This document shows, piece by piece, positions 24,170 to 33,351 of a DNA stretch of 39,429 bases (position 1 is the stretch's first letter; every line of letters starts with the position of its first letter). A model generated the notes under the pieces. That model worked only from the letters and a program-made list of their open reading frames with translations. It made no database searches and had not been told where the DNA came from. Made by a program: the position numbers and the translations under genes. Source of the stretch: Ilumatobacteraceae bacterium (GTDB taxonomy: Bacteria; Actinomycetota; Acidimicrobiia; Acidimicrobiales; Ilumatobacteraceae); NCBI GenBank assembly GCA_016463775.1, contig JAEMQQ010000013.1, positions 1,956-41,384 of the forward strand, given 5' to 3'.

Positions 24170-24493
24170 ATGTCCGAAGACGAAAAACTTCCGATCAAGA
24201 TGCTGAATGATCGTTTGCTGGTGAAGATTCCGTTGAATGATGGCGACCGTCGAAGCGGTGGGGGCATCCTGATTCCGGCCACGGCGCAGGTCGCCAAGCG
24301 CCTCGTGTGGGCCGAAGTGGTCGCCCTTGGCCAAAGTGTGCGGGCAGCAGAAGTTGGCGACCGCGTGCTGTTCAGCCCCGATGACCGATACGAAGTCGAG
24401 GTGGGTGGCATCGACTACATCATGTTGCGCGAGCGAGACCTGCACGCCGTCGCCGCCTCGCGTATCGAGGCGAGCACGGGCTTGTACCTCTGA
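24170..24493 (+). CDS. GroES-family (Cpn10-like) protein
   Basis: The 107-residue protein aligns with the co-chaperonin fold: KMLNDRLLVKIP, a Gly-rich mobile-loop analogue DRRSGGGILIP, then VVALGQSVRAAEVGDRVLFSPDDRYEVEVGGIDYIMLRERDLHAV. The last stretch matches the GroES C-terminal half (GDxVLF..YIMLRE.DL). No groEL is adjacent. The N-terminus MSEDEKLPI and the tail EASTGLYL extend beyond canonical GroES. It may be a second, specialised co-chaperonin. Its place between hisF and trpE is one often occupied by hisI in actinobacterial clusters. The promoter box suggests separate control from the his genes. Confidence 0.78.
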   Translation: MSEDEKLPIKMLNDRLLVKIPLNDGDRRSGGGILIPATAQVAKRLVWAEVVALGQSVRAAEVGDRVLFSPDDRYEVEVGGIDYIMLRERDLHAVAASRIEASTGLYL

Positions 24494-24501
24494 GCCCCGC
24501 C

Positions 24502-26046
24502 ATGCGAATTTCACCGAGTCGCGAAGAATTTCGCACACTGGCCGCACAATTCGGGGTGGTACCGGTGTGGGCCGAGGTGCTTGCCGATCGCCACACACCT
24601 GTGGGTGCATTCATGGCATTGGTCGGTGACGAGCCTGGTTTCTTGCTCGAGTCGGTGGAACACGGCGAGCGGTGGGCTCGCTTTAGTTTCGTTGGCTGTC
24701 GACCGCGTGCCGAAATTTCGTTGGTCAACGGCACGCTGCACACGAGTGGCGCCGTGCCCGGCTCGGTGCCAACCGACAAGGGTTTTTTGGCCGCGCTCGA
24801 AGCAATGCTGGTCGCCCATCGGGCCCCAGTGATGCCTGAGTTGCCACCCCTCCAAGGGGGCATGATCGGCCACATCGGCTACGACATCGTGCGCGAAATC
24901 GAGCACTTGCCCAACCCCCCGGCCGATGATCGGAATATTCCCGACGCGGTCATGTCGATGATCGGGTCGCTGGCGGCGTTCGACCATTGGCGACAACGGG
25001 CGTATCTGATTGAAAGTGTGCCCACACTCGGCTTGCACCAAGCCGAGGTCGACACCGCATACGACGCCGCAGTGCTTGGCGTACAACGTATGGCTCATGA
25101 CCTATCGCGCGCGGTCAGCAGTGATGTCGCCGAGCCCCCGAACGCATCCGACAGATCCGACACGCCAACATTTCTGTCATCGTCGCTGTCGTCACCTCTG
25201 TCATCGTCGCTGCCCGACGGCCGATACCAAGCTGCCGTGCGAGTGGCCAAGGAGCATATTGTGGCCGGTGACATTTTTCAGGTGGTGCTGTCGCAGCGCT
25301 TTGCAGTGCAGTTGGATGCCGACCCGTTCGATTTCTATCGTGTATTGCGCCAGATCAACCCCAGCCCGTACATGTATTTCGTCCGGCACGAGGCACTCAC
25401 CGTTGCCGGTAGCTCACCCGAGCCATTGGTGCAGGTGCGCGACGGGCGTGTCATCAGCCGGCCAATTGCTGGCACCCGCAAACGCGGTCGCGACGACGAT
25501 CATGACCGCCGCTTGGCGGGCGAGTTGCGCGAGAACCCGAAAGAGCGTGCTGAACACGTGATGCTCGTCGATCTGGCGCGCAACGATGTGGGTCGCATCG
25601 CCAAATTTGGCACGGTACAACTCGACGAGCTCATGACACTCGAGAGATACAGTCACGTCATGCATCTCACCTCACAGGTGTCGGGGGAGTTGCGCGATGG
25701 CCTCGGCCCGATCGATGTGCTGCGCGCCACCCTGCCTGCTGGCACGGTGAGCGGTGCACCAAAGGTGCGGGCCATGCAAATCATCGACGCCCTCGAACCG
25801 GTGCGGCGTGGGCCGTATGCGGGCATCGTTGGTTATGTCGATTTCAACGGCAATCTGGATGCCGCCATCGCGATTCGCACGATGTTTGCGCAAGGCAATT
25901 CGGCATGGTTCCAGGCAGGGGCGGGCATCGTCGCTGACAGCGACCCCGATGACGAGAATCTTGAGTGCCACAACAAAGTTGCAGCATTGGTGGCGGCGTT
26001 GCCAGCGGCGCGTCGCATGACCGCCCAGCGCCGAGCCAAGACATGA
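24502..26046 (+). CDS. trpE: Anthranilate synthase component I
   Basis: TrpE makes anthranilate from chorismate with the TrpG glutaminase, starting tryptophan synthesis. The N-terminal tryptophan-feedback motif LLES is at 48-51 (GFLLESVEHGERWARFSFVG), which favours TrpE over PabB. The chorismate-binding domain is complete: SPSPYMYFV-like NPSPYMYFVRHE, SSPEPLVQV, RPIAGTRKRG, ERAEHVMLVDLARNDVGR, LPAGTVSGAPKVRAM and AGAGIVADSDPDDE. A Ser/Leu-rich linker (about 220-236) carries an 8-residue repeat and is probably a flexible insertion. The length is 514 residues. trpG, trpD and trpC are not in the window. Its TGA overlaps the next ATG by 4 bp. Confidence 0.93.
   Translation: MRISPSREEFRTLAAQFGVVPVWAEVLADRHTPVGAFMALVGDEPGFLLESVEHGERWARFSFVGCRPRAEISLVNGTLHTSGAVPGSVPTDKGFLAALEAMLVAHRAPVMPELPPLQGGMIGHIGYDIVREIEHLPNPPADDRNIPDAVMSMIGSLAAFDHWRQRAYLIESVPTLGLHQAEVDTAYDAAVLGVQRMAHDLSRAVSSDVAEPPNASDRSDTPTFLSSSLSSPLSSSLPDGRYQAAVRVAKEHIVAGDIFQVVLSQRFAVQLDADPFDFYRVLRQINPSPYMYFVRHEALTVAGSSPEPLVQVRDGRVISRPIAGTRKRGRDDDHDRRLAGELRENPKERAEHVMLVDLARNDVGRIAKFGTVQLDELMTLERYSHVMHLTSQVSGELRDGLGPIDVLRATLPAGTVSGAPKVRAMQIIDALEPVRRGPYAGIVGYVDFNGNLDAAIAIRTMFAQGNSAWFQAGAGIVADSDPDDENLECHNKVAALVAALPAARRMTAQRRAKT
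25174..25212 (+). repeat. Two 15-bp direct repeats within trpE
   Basis: CTGTCATCGTCGCTG occurs at 25174-25188 and 25198-25212, a 24-bp period. In the trpE frame this yields the low-complexity linker LSSSLSSPLSSSLP. The period is a multiple of three, so the reading frame is kept, as expected for slippage-generated expansion. Confidence 0.7.
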
Positions 26047-26840
26047 CGTCGCAACCGTTCGCCGCACTCATCACCCGTGATGTCATCGTCGCCATGGGCA
26101 AGGACGCCCGAAGTTTTCTGCACTCACAAGTAAGCAACGACGTTGCCGGTCTCGGCGTCGGTGCTGTAACCCACGCATTCGTACTCGAGCCCACCGGCAA
26201 GATCAGCGCATTTCTGCGCGTGCGTTGTGTGGCCGACGACCATTTCGTGCTGGATGTCGACCCAGGTTGCGGGGCAGCAGCCCTTACCCGACTGAACAAA
26301 TTCAAGATTCGGGTGCAGTGTGAATTCATGTTGACACAAGAAGGCGTCACCGCCGTGCGGGGCCTCGATGAGGTACTGACCGCCCAGTTACTGACCCAAC
26401 CAGGGGCCGTTGCCGCGTGGCGATCGGGTAGTGGAGCCGTCGATATTTTCGGCACACTGAGCACGCCGATCAGCGCGGGCACCGACGCCGACTTCCACAT
26501 CGAGCGAGTGCGTTGCGCGTGGCCGATCTTCGGCGTCGATATCGACACCAACTCGTTGCCTGCTGAAACAGGTTTGGTCGACATCGCCGTGTCGTTCACG
26601 AAAGGTTGTTACCCCGGACAAGAGTTGGTCGAGCGCATGGACAGCCGCGGCAGCACTGCGCCACATTCGCTGATGCGCTTGCTGGCCCAACCGACTTCTG
26701 ACACACCCCGCGCGATTGCCGGCGAGCCGTATCGCAGCGCCACCGACGAAATTGGGCGTTGCACATCGGTGGCCGGGGAATATGCGTTGGTCTCGGTGCG
26801 TCGAGCACATGTTGCCGCCGCTGAATTACTCAAGCAGTGA
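26043..26840 (+). CDS. ygfZ: YgfZ/GcvT-domain folate-binding protein
   Basis: YgfZ is a tetrahydrofolate-dependent protein that helps assemble or repair Fe-S enzymes. The hallmark K-G-C-Y-x-G-Q-E is present in FTKGCYPGQELVERMDSRG near residue 200. The N-terminal domain RDVIVAMGKDARSFLHSQVSNDV and EPTGKISAFLRV match the GcvT-like fold. The 265-residue length is slightly short. ATG 26043 overlaps the trpE stop (ATGA), so the two are translationally coupled. The frame extends upstream inside trpE, but that part is not YgfZ-like. Fe-S clients in this window include RlmN and Nth. Confidence 0.88.
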   Translation: MTSQPFAALITRDVIVAMGKDARSFLHSQVSNDVAGLGVGAVTHAFVLEPTGKISAFLRVRCVADDHFVLDVDPGCGAAALTRLNKFKIRVQCEFMLTQEGVTAVRGLDEVLTAQLLTQPGAVAAWRSGSGAVDIFGTLSTPISAGTDADFHIERVRCAWPIFGVDIDTNSLPAETGLVDIAVSFTKGCYPGQELVERMDSRGSTAPHSLMRLLAQPTSDTPRAIAGEPYRSATDEIGRCTSVAGEYALVSVRRAHVAAAELLKQ

Positions 26841-26848
26841 TGCATCCA

Positions 26849-26854
26849 TAGACT
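26849..26854 (+). promoter_or_regulatory. -10-like box of ppdK
   Basis: TAGACT ends 10 nt before the ATG at 26865, in the 24-bp gap after ygfZ. Confidence 0.3.
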
Positions 26855-26864
26855 GCGCACGAAT

Positions 26865-29543
26865 ATGACCTACGTCTACGCCTTTGACCACAAGCATCGC
26901 CAGGCGCCGATGAACATGAAGAATCTGCTCGGTGGCAAGGGCGCGAATCTTGCCGAGATGATGACCGTGCTCAAGTTGCCGGTACCCCACGGTTTCACGG
27001 TGACCACCGATGCATGCCGCGATTACATGCGCGGTGGCTGGCCGGTGAACCTCGACAAAGAGATCGCCGCCCAAATCATCGTGCTGGAAAAAAAGATGGG
27101 TCGCAAACTCGGTGACCCGCACGACCCGCTGCTCGTATCGGTGCGTTCGGGTGCCAAATTTTCGATGCCCGGAATGCTGGATACGGTGCTGAATTTGGGC
27201 CTCAACGACGCGAGCGTCAGGGGGCTGGCGGAATCAACGAATGACGAACGATTTGCCTACGACAGTTACCGACGTTTCGTGGCGATGTACGGCCGCATCG
27301 TGCTCGGTGTTGACGCCCACCAGTTCGAACAGCTGCTCGAGCAGGCCAAAGCTGCGCTCGGTGTGCAACACGATGCCGACATTTCGGCGGTGAAATTGCA
27401 GGAACTGTGCGAGCAGTACAAGAACACCATCAAGCGTGCAACCGGCAAGGACTTCCCCCAAGAACCCGCCAAGCAACTGCGCGGTGCGATTGAAGCGGTG
27501 TTTCGTTCATGGAACGGTACGCGTGCCATCGCCTACCGCGTGCGCGAAAAAATCAGTCACGACCTGGGCACGGCCGTGAACGTGCAGGCAATGGTGTTCG
27601 GCAATCGCAACAGCCAGTCGGGGACTGGCGTTGGTTTCACGCGTAATGCGGCAACCGGTGAAAAGCAGCCCTATGGCGATTATCTCATCAACGCCCAGGG
27701 TGAAGATGTGGTCGCGGGTATTCGCAACACCGACGACCTGGCAACCCTGCAGGGTCAATTTCCGGCGGTGCACGCCCAGTTGCTCGACATTTTCGGGCGG
27801 CTCGAGCGCCATTACAAAGACATGTGCGACACCGAGTTCACGATCGAGGATGGTCGTTTGTGGATGTTGCAGACCCGTGTCGGCAAGCGCACGGGTGCCG
27901 CAGCCCTGCGCATCGCCGTTGAAATGGTGAAGCGCGGTGGCACCAAGAAATATCCGTGGAAGATCAGCAAGCGGGCCGCACTCATGCGCATCACCGCCGA
28001 GCACCTCAACTCGGTGTTGCATCCGCAGTTCGCGAACAAAACGTCGGTCATCACCAAAGGCTTGGCTGCCTCACCGGGGGCGGCAGTCGGCAAGGTGTAC
28101 TTCACCGCCGATGACGCGCAAACCGCAGCAAGGAACGGCGAGTCGGTCATTCTGGTGCGGGTCGAAACGAGCCCCGAAGACGTGCACGGCATGTTGGCCG
28201 CCAAAGGCATCTTGACGGTGCGGGGAGGCCTCGTGAGTCATGCTGCCGTGGTCGCCCGTGGCTGGGGCACCCCCGCCATCGTTGGCGCCAACGCGGTGAA
28301 GATTGTCGGCAGGCAATTCACGGTGGGTGACATCGTCGTGCGGGAGGGTGACACCATTTCGCTCGACGGGGCAACCGGTGAAGTCATGCTCGGTGCGCTC
28401 GCGCTGACAGATGCACAGCCACCCGCGGAGTTTCACACGATGTTGCGGTGGGCCGACGAGATTCGCAAAGGCAAACTTGCGGTGCGCGCCAACGCCGACA
28501 CGGGTGATGATGCCACCGTTGCACGCAACTTCGGTGCCGAAGGCATCGGCTTGTGCCGCACCGAGCACATGTTCTTGGCCCCCGATCGCCTGGCCGTTGT
28601 GCGACGAATGATTCTTGCCGGCTCACCCGAGGAAGAAATTGCTGCACTCGAAGAGTTGCGGGTGGTGCAGCAAGAAGATTTTGTGGGCGTCCTGCGGGCA
28701 ATGAGCGGGTTGCCCGTAACCGTGCGGTTGCTCGACCCACCGTTGCACGAATTTCTGCCCAGCGTCGACGACTTGGAGGTCAAAGCCGCCACCGTTGGTC
28801 TCACCGCGGACGAACAGCTCCTGCTGCAAGCCGCCCATTCATGGGCGGAGGTCAACCCGATGCTTGGTATTCGGGGTGTGCGTCTTGGCGTAATGAAACC
28901 TGGTTTGTACGCAATGCAGGTGCGGGCACTCATGCAAGCTGCTGACCAGGTGGCGGCGGAAGGTGGCGAGCCAATCATCGAAGTGATGATTCCACTGATT
29001 GTTACCGCCGACGAGTTGGTGCTGGCGCGCGGCTGGGTGGAAGGTGTGCTCGCAGAATTTGCCGGACGACCACAGGTCGCGACGGCTGGCAAGCGTGCAA
29101 AGCGACCACAGGTCACCATCGGCTCGATGATCGAAACACCGCGCGCAGCGTTGCGTGCCAGTGAACTTGCGCTGCATGCCGATTTCTTCAGTTTTGGCAC
29201 GAACGACCTCACGCAAATGACCTTTGGCTTCAGTCGTGACGACGTTGAAAGTCGGATGATGCCCGCCTATCTCGAAGCGGGTTTGCTGGAGCGCAACCCG
29301 TTTGAGACCATCGATCAGACCGGCGTCGGTGAACTCGTCGAAATTGCGGCGAAGCGGGGCCGCAAGGTCAAACGCAAACTCAAACTCGGTGCCTGTGGCG
29401 AACACGCAGGTGACCCCGAGTCGATCGGGCTGTTCTACCGCGCAGGTCTTGACTACGTAAGTTGCTCGCCGTATCGGGTGCCGATCGCCCGTCTCGCCGC
29501 AGCCCAAGCAATCATCGGGCGTGCGAAATCTGCCACGAAGTAA
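26865..29543 (+). CDS. ppdK: Pyruvate, phosphate dikinase
   Basis: PPDK interconverts pyruvate + ATP + Pi with PEP + AMP + PPi. All three domains are present in 892 residues. The ATP-grasp domain is at the N-terminus (NLLGGKGANLAEM, VSVRSGAKFSMPGMLDTVLNLG). The phosphohistidine domain contains GGLVSHAAVVARGWGTPAIVG with catalytic His459. The C-terminal PEP-binding barrel shows GIGLCRTEHMFL, FFSFGTNDLTQMTFGFSRDD and Cys844 in GACGEHAGDPESI. The residue two before His459 is Val457, where typical PPDKs have the Thr modified by the PPDK regulatory protein. A very similar length and motif order exclude PEP synthase. It probably supports gluconeogenesis or PPi-based glycolysis. Confidence 0.94.
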   Translation: MTYVYAFDHKHRQAPMNMKNLLGGKGANLAEMMTVLKLPVPHGFTVTTDACRDYMRGGWPVNLDKEIAAQIIVLEKKMGRKLGDPHDPLLVSVRSGAKFSMPGMLDTVLNLGLNDASVRGLAESTNDERFAYDSYRRFVAMYGRIVLGVDAHQFEQLLEQAKAALGVQHDADISAVKLQELCEQYKNTIKRATGKDFPQEPAKQLRGAIEAVFRSWNGTRAIAYRVREKISHDLGTAVNVQAMVFGNRNSQSGTGVGFTRNAATGEKQPYGDYLINAQGEDVVAGIRNTDDLATLQGQFPAVHAQLLDIFGRLERHYKDMCDTEFTIEDGRLWMLQTRVGKRTGAAALRIAVEMVKRGGTKKYPWKISKRAALMRITAEHLNSVLHPQFANKTSVITKGLAASPGAAVGKVYFTADDAQTAARNGESVILVRVETSPEDVHGMLAAKGILTVRGGLVSHAAVVARGWGTPAIVGANAVKIVGRQFTVGDIVVREGDTISLDGATGEVMLGALALTDAQPPAEFHTMLRWADEIRKGKLAVRANADTGDDATVARNFGAEGIGLCRTEHMFLAPDRLAVVRRMILAGSPEEEIAALEELRVVQQEDFVGVLRAMSGLPVTVRLLDPPLHEFLPSVDDLEVKAATVGLTADEQLLLQAAHSWAEVNPMLGIRGVRLGVMKPGLYAMQVRALMQAADQVAAEGGEPIIEVMIPLIVTADELVLARGWVEGVLAEFAGRPQVATAGKRAKRPQVTIGSMIETPRAALRASELALHADFFSFGTNDLTQMTFGFSRDDVESRMMPAYLEAGLLERNPFETIDQTGVGELVEIAAKRGRKVKRKLKLGACGEHAGDPESIGLFYRAGLDYVSCSPYRVPIARLAAAQAIIGRAKSATK

Positions 29544-29581
29544 ACGGGCGGTTCATCGTGCGACGTTGCTCCTTCAACAAC

Positions 29582-29587
29582 TAAACT
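29582..29587 (+). promoter_or_regulatory. -10-like box of terC
   Basis: TAAACT ends 10 nt before the ATG at 29598, and the same hexamer precedes the LysM lipoprotein gene. The 54-bp gap after ppdK is too short for a typical Mn riboswitch, and I see no terminator there. Confidence 0.3.
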
Positions 29588-29597
29588 GCCAACAAGC

Positions 29598-30614
29598 ATG
29601 ATTCCCCCAGTCATCTCTTCGCTGCTCGGTGCCGCCTCCGGTTCGCAGAACTTCGTTGATGTCGATGTGCCCGTGTGGGGCTGGCCGCTCCTGATCGGTG
29701 TCATCGCAACTGCACTACTCGTTGATTTGCTCGTCTTTCACCGCAAAGCACATGTCGTAGATATTCGTGAGGCAGCGATCGAGAGCGCCGTTTGGATTGG
29801 TTTGGGTCTGGCATTTACCGGTGTGATTGCCGCCATGTTCGCCGGCCAAGGCGAGGGCGGCGGGGCAGCCGTCGAATACCTCAGTGCGTATCTGATTGAA
29901 AAGAGCCTGTCGGTCGACAACGTGTTCGTGTGGGCGGTGGTGTTCGCGCACTTTGCGGTACCCCGCGAGTATCAGCACCGCACGCTGTTCTGGGGTATTT
30001 TCGGCGCGCTCGTCATGCGCTTCATCTTCATTCTCGTGGGCACGGCAGTCATCAACCGCTTCAAGGTGCTGTTGGTGGTGTTCGGGCTCTTCCTTGTTTA
30101 TACGGGTTGGAAGATACTGAAAGCCAAAGACAAAGAAAGCGACCCGAACGACACCCGGACCATGCGTCTGTTTCGGCGATTCGTGCCGTCAGTCGAGCAC
30201 TACGACGGCCAAAAGATGTTCACCCGGGTGAATGGCAAGCGCTTGGCCACGCCGCTGCTGGCGGTGCTCGTCATTATCGAGGTCACCGACGTGGTGTTCG
30301 CAGTCGACTCGGTGCCAGCCGTGCTCGCCGTGAGTCGCGAACAGTACATCGTGTTTGCCTCCAACGCCTGGGCGATTCTCGGGTTACGAGCGCTGTTTTT
30401 CTTGTTGGCCGACATGCGTGCGCGATTCGTGTACATGCCGCAAACCATCTCGGCACTGTTGATTTATGTCGGCATCAAGATGACACTTGCCTGGCGTGAA
30501 ATACATATTCCTGTCGCTATTTCGCTGGCAATCATCGTGGGCTTTTTGGTCACCGGTGTCGTCGCCTCCATTGTCGCCAATAAGCGACAAGGTCAGAAAC
30601 GCCTACCCACCTAG
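29598..30614 (+). CDS. TerC family integral membrane protein
   Basis: The 338-residue protein has about nine hydrophobic segments and the TerC pattern: VDLLVFHRKAHVVDIREAAIESAVWIGLGLAFTG, AYLIEKSLSVDNVFVWAVVFAHF, RTLFWGIFGALVMRFIFILVG, VIIEVTDVVFAVDSVPAVLAVS and FLLADMRARFVYMPQTISALLIYVGIKM. The conserved acidic residues in the membrane (EKSLSVDN, EVTDVVFAVDS) likely bind metal. Relatives such as Alx/MeeY-type proteins export Mn2+, and TerC itself is linked to tellurite resistance. The substrate here is not proven. It is followed by dnaG after 15 bp. No other ter genes are near. Confidence 0.88.
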   Translation: MIPPVISSLLGAASGSQNFVDVDVPVWGWPLLIGVIATALLVDLLVFHRKAHVVDIREAAIESAVWIGLGLAFTGVIAAMFAGQGEGGGAAVEYLSAYLIEKSLSVDNVFVWAVVFAHFAVPREYQHRTLFWGIFGALVMRFIFILVGTAVINRFKVLLVVFGLFLVYTGWKILKAKDKESDPNDTRTMRLFRRFVPSVEHYDGQKMFTRVNGKRLATPLLAVLVIIEVTDVVFAVDSVPAVLAVSREQYIVFASNAWAILGLRALFFLLADMRARFVYMPQTISALLIYVGIKMTLAWREIHIPVAISLAIIVGFLVTGVVASIVANKRQGQKRLPT

Positions 30615-30617
30615 AAC

Positions 30618-30623
30618 TAGTGT
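30618..30623 (+). promoter_or_regulatory. -10 box of dnaG-rpoD
   Basis: TAGTGT ends 6 nt before the GTG at 30630, with no Shine-Dalgarno, giving a leaderless-type start for the primase-sigma pair. Confidence 0.45.
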
Positions 30624-30629
30624 GCGCGC

Positions 30630-32390
30630 GTGGCTATCGCTGACGACGATGTTGAACGGGTGCGGGCAGCCCAGCCGATTTCTGCGATTATCGGCGACTA
30701 CGTAGCGCTGAAGCGCGCCGGGCGAAATCACCTCGGGTTGTGTCCTTTTCACGGCGAGAAAACCCCGTCGTTCAACGTGCGTGACGAAACCGGTCGCTAC
30801 AAGTGCTTCGGGTGTGGTGCGTCGGGTGACGTGTTCAAGTTCGTGCAAGAGGTGGAGCGACTCGACTTCGTGGGCGCAATCGAGCATCTGGCGGCCAAGG
30901 TCGGTGTCGTCCTCACCTACACCACGGGCGGGCCGTCGCGCGACCGTCAACGCAACAAACAATTGTTCGAAGTAATGAATCAAGCCGTCGAGTGGTACCA
31001 CCAGCGCCTGCTCACCGCGCCCGACGCCAAGGATGCCCGCGAATATCTGCGCACGCGCAATCTGGGTGGCGATGTGGCGCGGCAGTTCAAATTGGGGTGG
31101 GCACCTGACGCTTGGGATGCGTTGAGTGCCGAACTCGGGGTGGCCGAAGACGTGTTGCGTGACTGTGGGCTGGGGTTCACGAACAGCCGAGGGCGGATGC
31201 AGGATTCGTTTCGGGCCCGGGTGATGTTTCCGATCTTCAAAGATTCGGGTGAAGCAGTGGCGTTCGGTGGGCGAGTACTGCCTGGCAGCACCGACCCGGC
31301 CAAATACAAAAACTCCGCCGAGTCGAAGATTTACGCAAAGTCAAAGACGCTCTACGGGCTCAATTGGGCGAAGGTCGATGTCGTCAAAGCCGATCAGATC
31401 GTCGTGTGTGAGGGCTACACCGATGTGATCGGGTTTCATCGCATCGGGTTCACACGCGCAGTCGCCACCTGTGGAACGGCGCTGACCGAGGATCACGTGC
31501 GGTTGATGAAGCGGTTCGCCAACAATGTCGTGCTGGCCTTCGACGCCGATGCGGCCGGTCAGGGTGCCGCCGAACGCTTTTACGAGTGGGAACGCAAAAT
31601 CGATGTGCAGGTGAAAGTGGTGCGTTTCACCGGCGGCAAAGACCCAGGCGAGTTGGCCGATAGCGACCCACAGAGCTTGCTGGCGGCGGTCGAAAGTGCC
31701 GAAGCGTTCATGGCGTTTCGTATGCGCCGGGTGCTGGACGGTGCCAAAGTCACGACACCCGAAGAAAAGTTACGGGTTGCCGAACGGGCGCTCACGATCA
31801 TCAACGAACACCCTGATGTGTTTATTCGGCGCGAGTACGCCGGCCAGTTGGCGGCGGCACTCGGCTATCCGGCCGACGAGATGCTGCGCAAGGTCGACCG
31901 CCAGCTCGAACAAAAGCGGGCGCGCAGCGAGGGTGCGGCTGCGGCACCGACACATGGTCGCGAGAATGCCGAGTTCGTCATCTTGGCGTTGATGTTGCGC
32001 GACTTTGATGCGGTGACGGGCATCGTTTCGCAGGACGTCTTTGCCGGTGAGACGCACCGGCGCGTGTTCCAGGCGCTGCTGTCGCATGGTGGCAATCCGA
32101 AACAGGCCGAAACCAACCTCGACCCTGACGCACTCGATTTACTGAGCCGGGTACTCGTGTTCGATGCCGATGCCACCGCTGACCCGCGTAAGGAGGGCAT
32201 CAATCTGTTGCGTGCCGCAGTTCGTCGCGAACTTGGGCGCCGGGTGAGCAACACCTCAACCGAGGTCATCGGTCGTGACCGAGTGATCAAACAGAAGGTG
32301 GACAAGTTGAGTGGCCGCGATGTGGCAGACTCGGACGTGACGGATTTATTGACATGGCTGTACGACGTTTGTTCCACGGTCGAGGCGTGA
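30630..32390 (+). CDS. dnaG: DNA primase
   Basis: DnaG makes RNA primers for replication. The CHC2 zinc site is Cys38-x2-His41-x17-Cys59-x2-Cys62 (LCPFHGEKTPSF and YKCFGCGASGDVF). The catalytic core contains FRARVMFPIFKDSGEAVAFGGRVL and a TOPRIM motif in IVVCEGYTDVIGFHRIGF, with Asp residues in VVLAFDADAAGQGAAER. A helicase-interaction domain follows (about 390-586). The 586-residue length is normal. GTG start with a TANNNT box 6 nt upstream. The next gene is rpoD after 7 bp, so this is part of the classic macromolecular synthesis arrangement (rpsU is missing). Confidence 0.95.
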   Translation: MAIADDDVERVRAAQPISAIIGDYVALKRAGRNHLGLCPFHGEKTPSFNVRDETGRYKCFGCGASGDVFKFVQEVERLDFVGAIEHLAAKVGVVLTYTTGGPSRDRQRNKQLFEVMNQAVEWYHQRLLTAPDAKDAREYLRTRNLGGDVARQFKLGWAPDAWDALSAELGVAEDVLRDCGLGFTNSRGRMQDSFRARVMFPIFKDSGEAVAFGGRVLPGSTDPAKYKNSAESKIYAKSKTLYGLNWAKVDVVKADQIVVCEGYTDVIGFHRIGFTRAVATCGTALTEDHVRLMKRFANNVVLAFDADAAGQGAAERFYEWERKIDVQVKVVRFTGGKDPGELADSDPQSLLAAVESAEAFMAFRMRRVLDGAKVTTPEEKLRVAERALTIINEHPDVFIRREYAGQLAAALGYPADEMLRKVDRQLEQKRARSEGAAAAPTHGRENAEFVILALMLRDFDAVTGIVSQDVFAGETHRRVFQALLSHGGNPKQAETNLDPDALDLLSRVLVFDADATADPRKEGINLLRAAVRRELGRRVSNTSTEVIGRDRVIKQKVDKLSGRDVADSDVTDLLTWLYDVCSTVEA

Positions 32391-32397
32391 TCATTCG

Positions 32398-33351
32398 ATG
32401 AGGGGGCCAAGAATTTCTGGTGGCGACTCGCCCGACACCGTTCGTCAGTACCTGAACGAAATCGGTCAGGTGCCGTTGCTGATATCAGCCGAAGAAAAAA
32501 CGCTCGGTAAAGCCGTGAAAGATGGCCAACACGCCGTACAGCGCCTTGCCGACGGCAAGGGCAAGTTGGCCGCACCCGAGCGCAAACGCCTGCGTGACCT
32601 CATCAAGGCTGGCGAGAAAGCCAAGGACCGCATGGTTCGGGCAAATTTGCGGCTCGTTGTGTCGATTGCCCGGCGGTACGACCGCAAGGAGTTGCACCTG
32701 TCGGACCTCATTCAGGAAGGCAATATTGGTCTGATGCATGCCGTTGACAAGTACGACTATGAAAAGGGCTTCAAGTTTTCGACGTATGCCACGTGGTGGA
32801 TTCGTCAGTCGATGACGCGGGCAATGGCCGACCAAGGTCGCAATATTCGCATACCAGGCCACATGATGGAGATCGTCAACCGAGTGCAACGCTCAAAGCG
32901 TGAGCTCACCGCTGAACTCCGCCGCGACCCGACACCGGAGGAGGTTGCGGCGCGCTGCGACATTACCGTCGAGAAATTGTTTGAAATCGAACAACTCACA
33001 CTTTCGACGGCCAGCCTTGACGCACCAGTTGGTGTCGACATCGACGATCTCACCGTTGGTGAAACGCTGGCCAGCCCCGACGCCGCAGATCCGCTCAGTG
33101 AAACCGTGCAACGCGAGTTGGTCAATCAAATTGAGAAGTCACTCGATGGCCTGCCCGATCGTGAACGTCGCATCATGTCGATGCGCTTCGGGTTGGGCGA
33201 GTTCATCGGCAAGCAGCACACGTTGGAGGAAGTCGCCGAGAAAGAAGACATCACGCGCGAGCGAGTGCGTCAGATCGAACAAAAGACGCTGGCGCGCATG
33301 CGCCACCCGCACAACAACAGTGGGCTGCGCTCTTTTGTGGAAGACGAGTAG
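32398..33351 (+). CDS. rpoD: RNA polymerase primary-type sigma-70 factor
   Basis: This 317-residue sigma-70 protein has region 1.2 ([21 protein letters not shown]), region 2 ([62 protein letters not shown] in pieces), region 3 ([20 protein letters not shown]) and region 4 ([17 protein letters not shown], then [17 protein letters not shown]). It lacks region 1.1, so it is shorter than E. coli RpoD, as in many actinobacterial SigA/SigB-like factors. Its place after dnaG favours the housekeeping sigma, which would recognise the TANNNT boxes described here. A secondary group 2 factor is the alternative. Its stop TAG is part of the tRNA-Asn -10 box. Confidence 0.9.
   Translation: MRGPRISGGDSPDTVRQYLNEIGQVPLLISAEEKTLGKAVKDGQHAVQRLADGKGKLAAPERKRLRDLIKAGEKAKDRMVRANLRLVVSIARRYDRKELHLSDLIQEGNIGLMHAVDKYDYEKGFKFSTYATWWIRQSMTRAMADQGRNIRIPGHMMEIVNRVQRSKRELTAELRRDPTPEEVAARCDITVEKLFEIEQLTLSTASLDAPVGVDIDDLTVGETLASPDAADPLSETVQRELVNQIEKSLDGLPDRERRIMSMRFGLGEFIGKQHTLEEVAEKEDITRERVRQIEQKTLARMRHPHNNSGLRSFVEDE

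Noticed and set aside
25174-25212. Short repeats in trpE as a possible CRISPR or mobile-element trace
   Set aside because: Only two copies, in frame, encoding a Ser/Leu linker; simple slippage within a coding region explains it.
29544-29597. Possible manganese (yybP-ykoY) riboswitch before terC
   Set aside because: The gap is only 54 bases and shows no matching structure.
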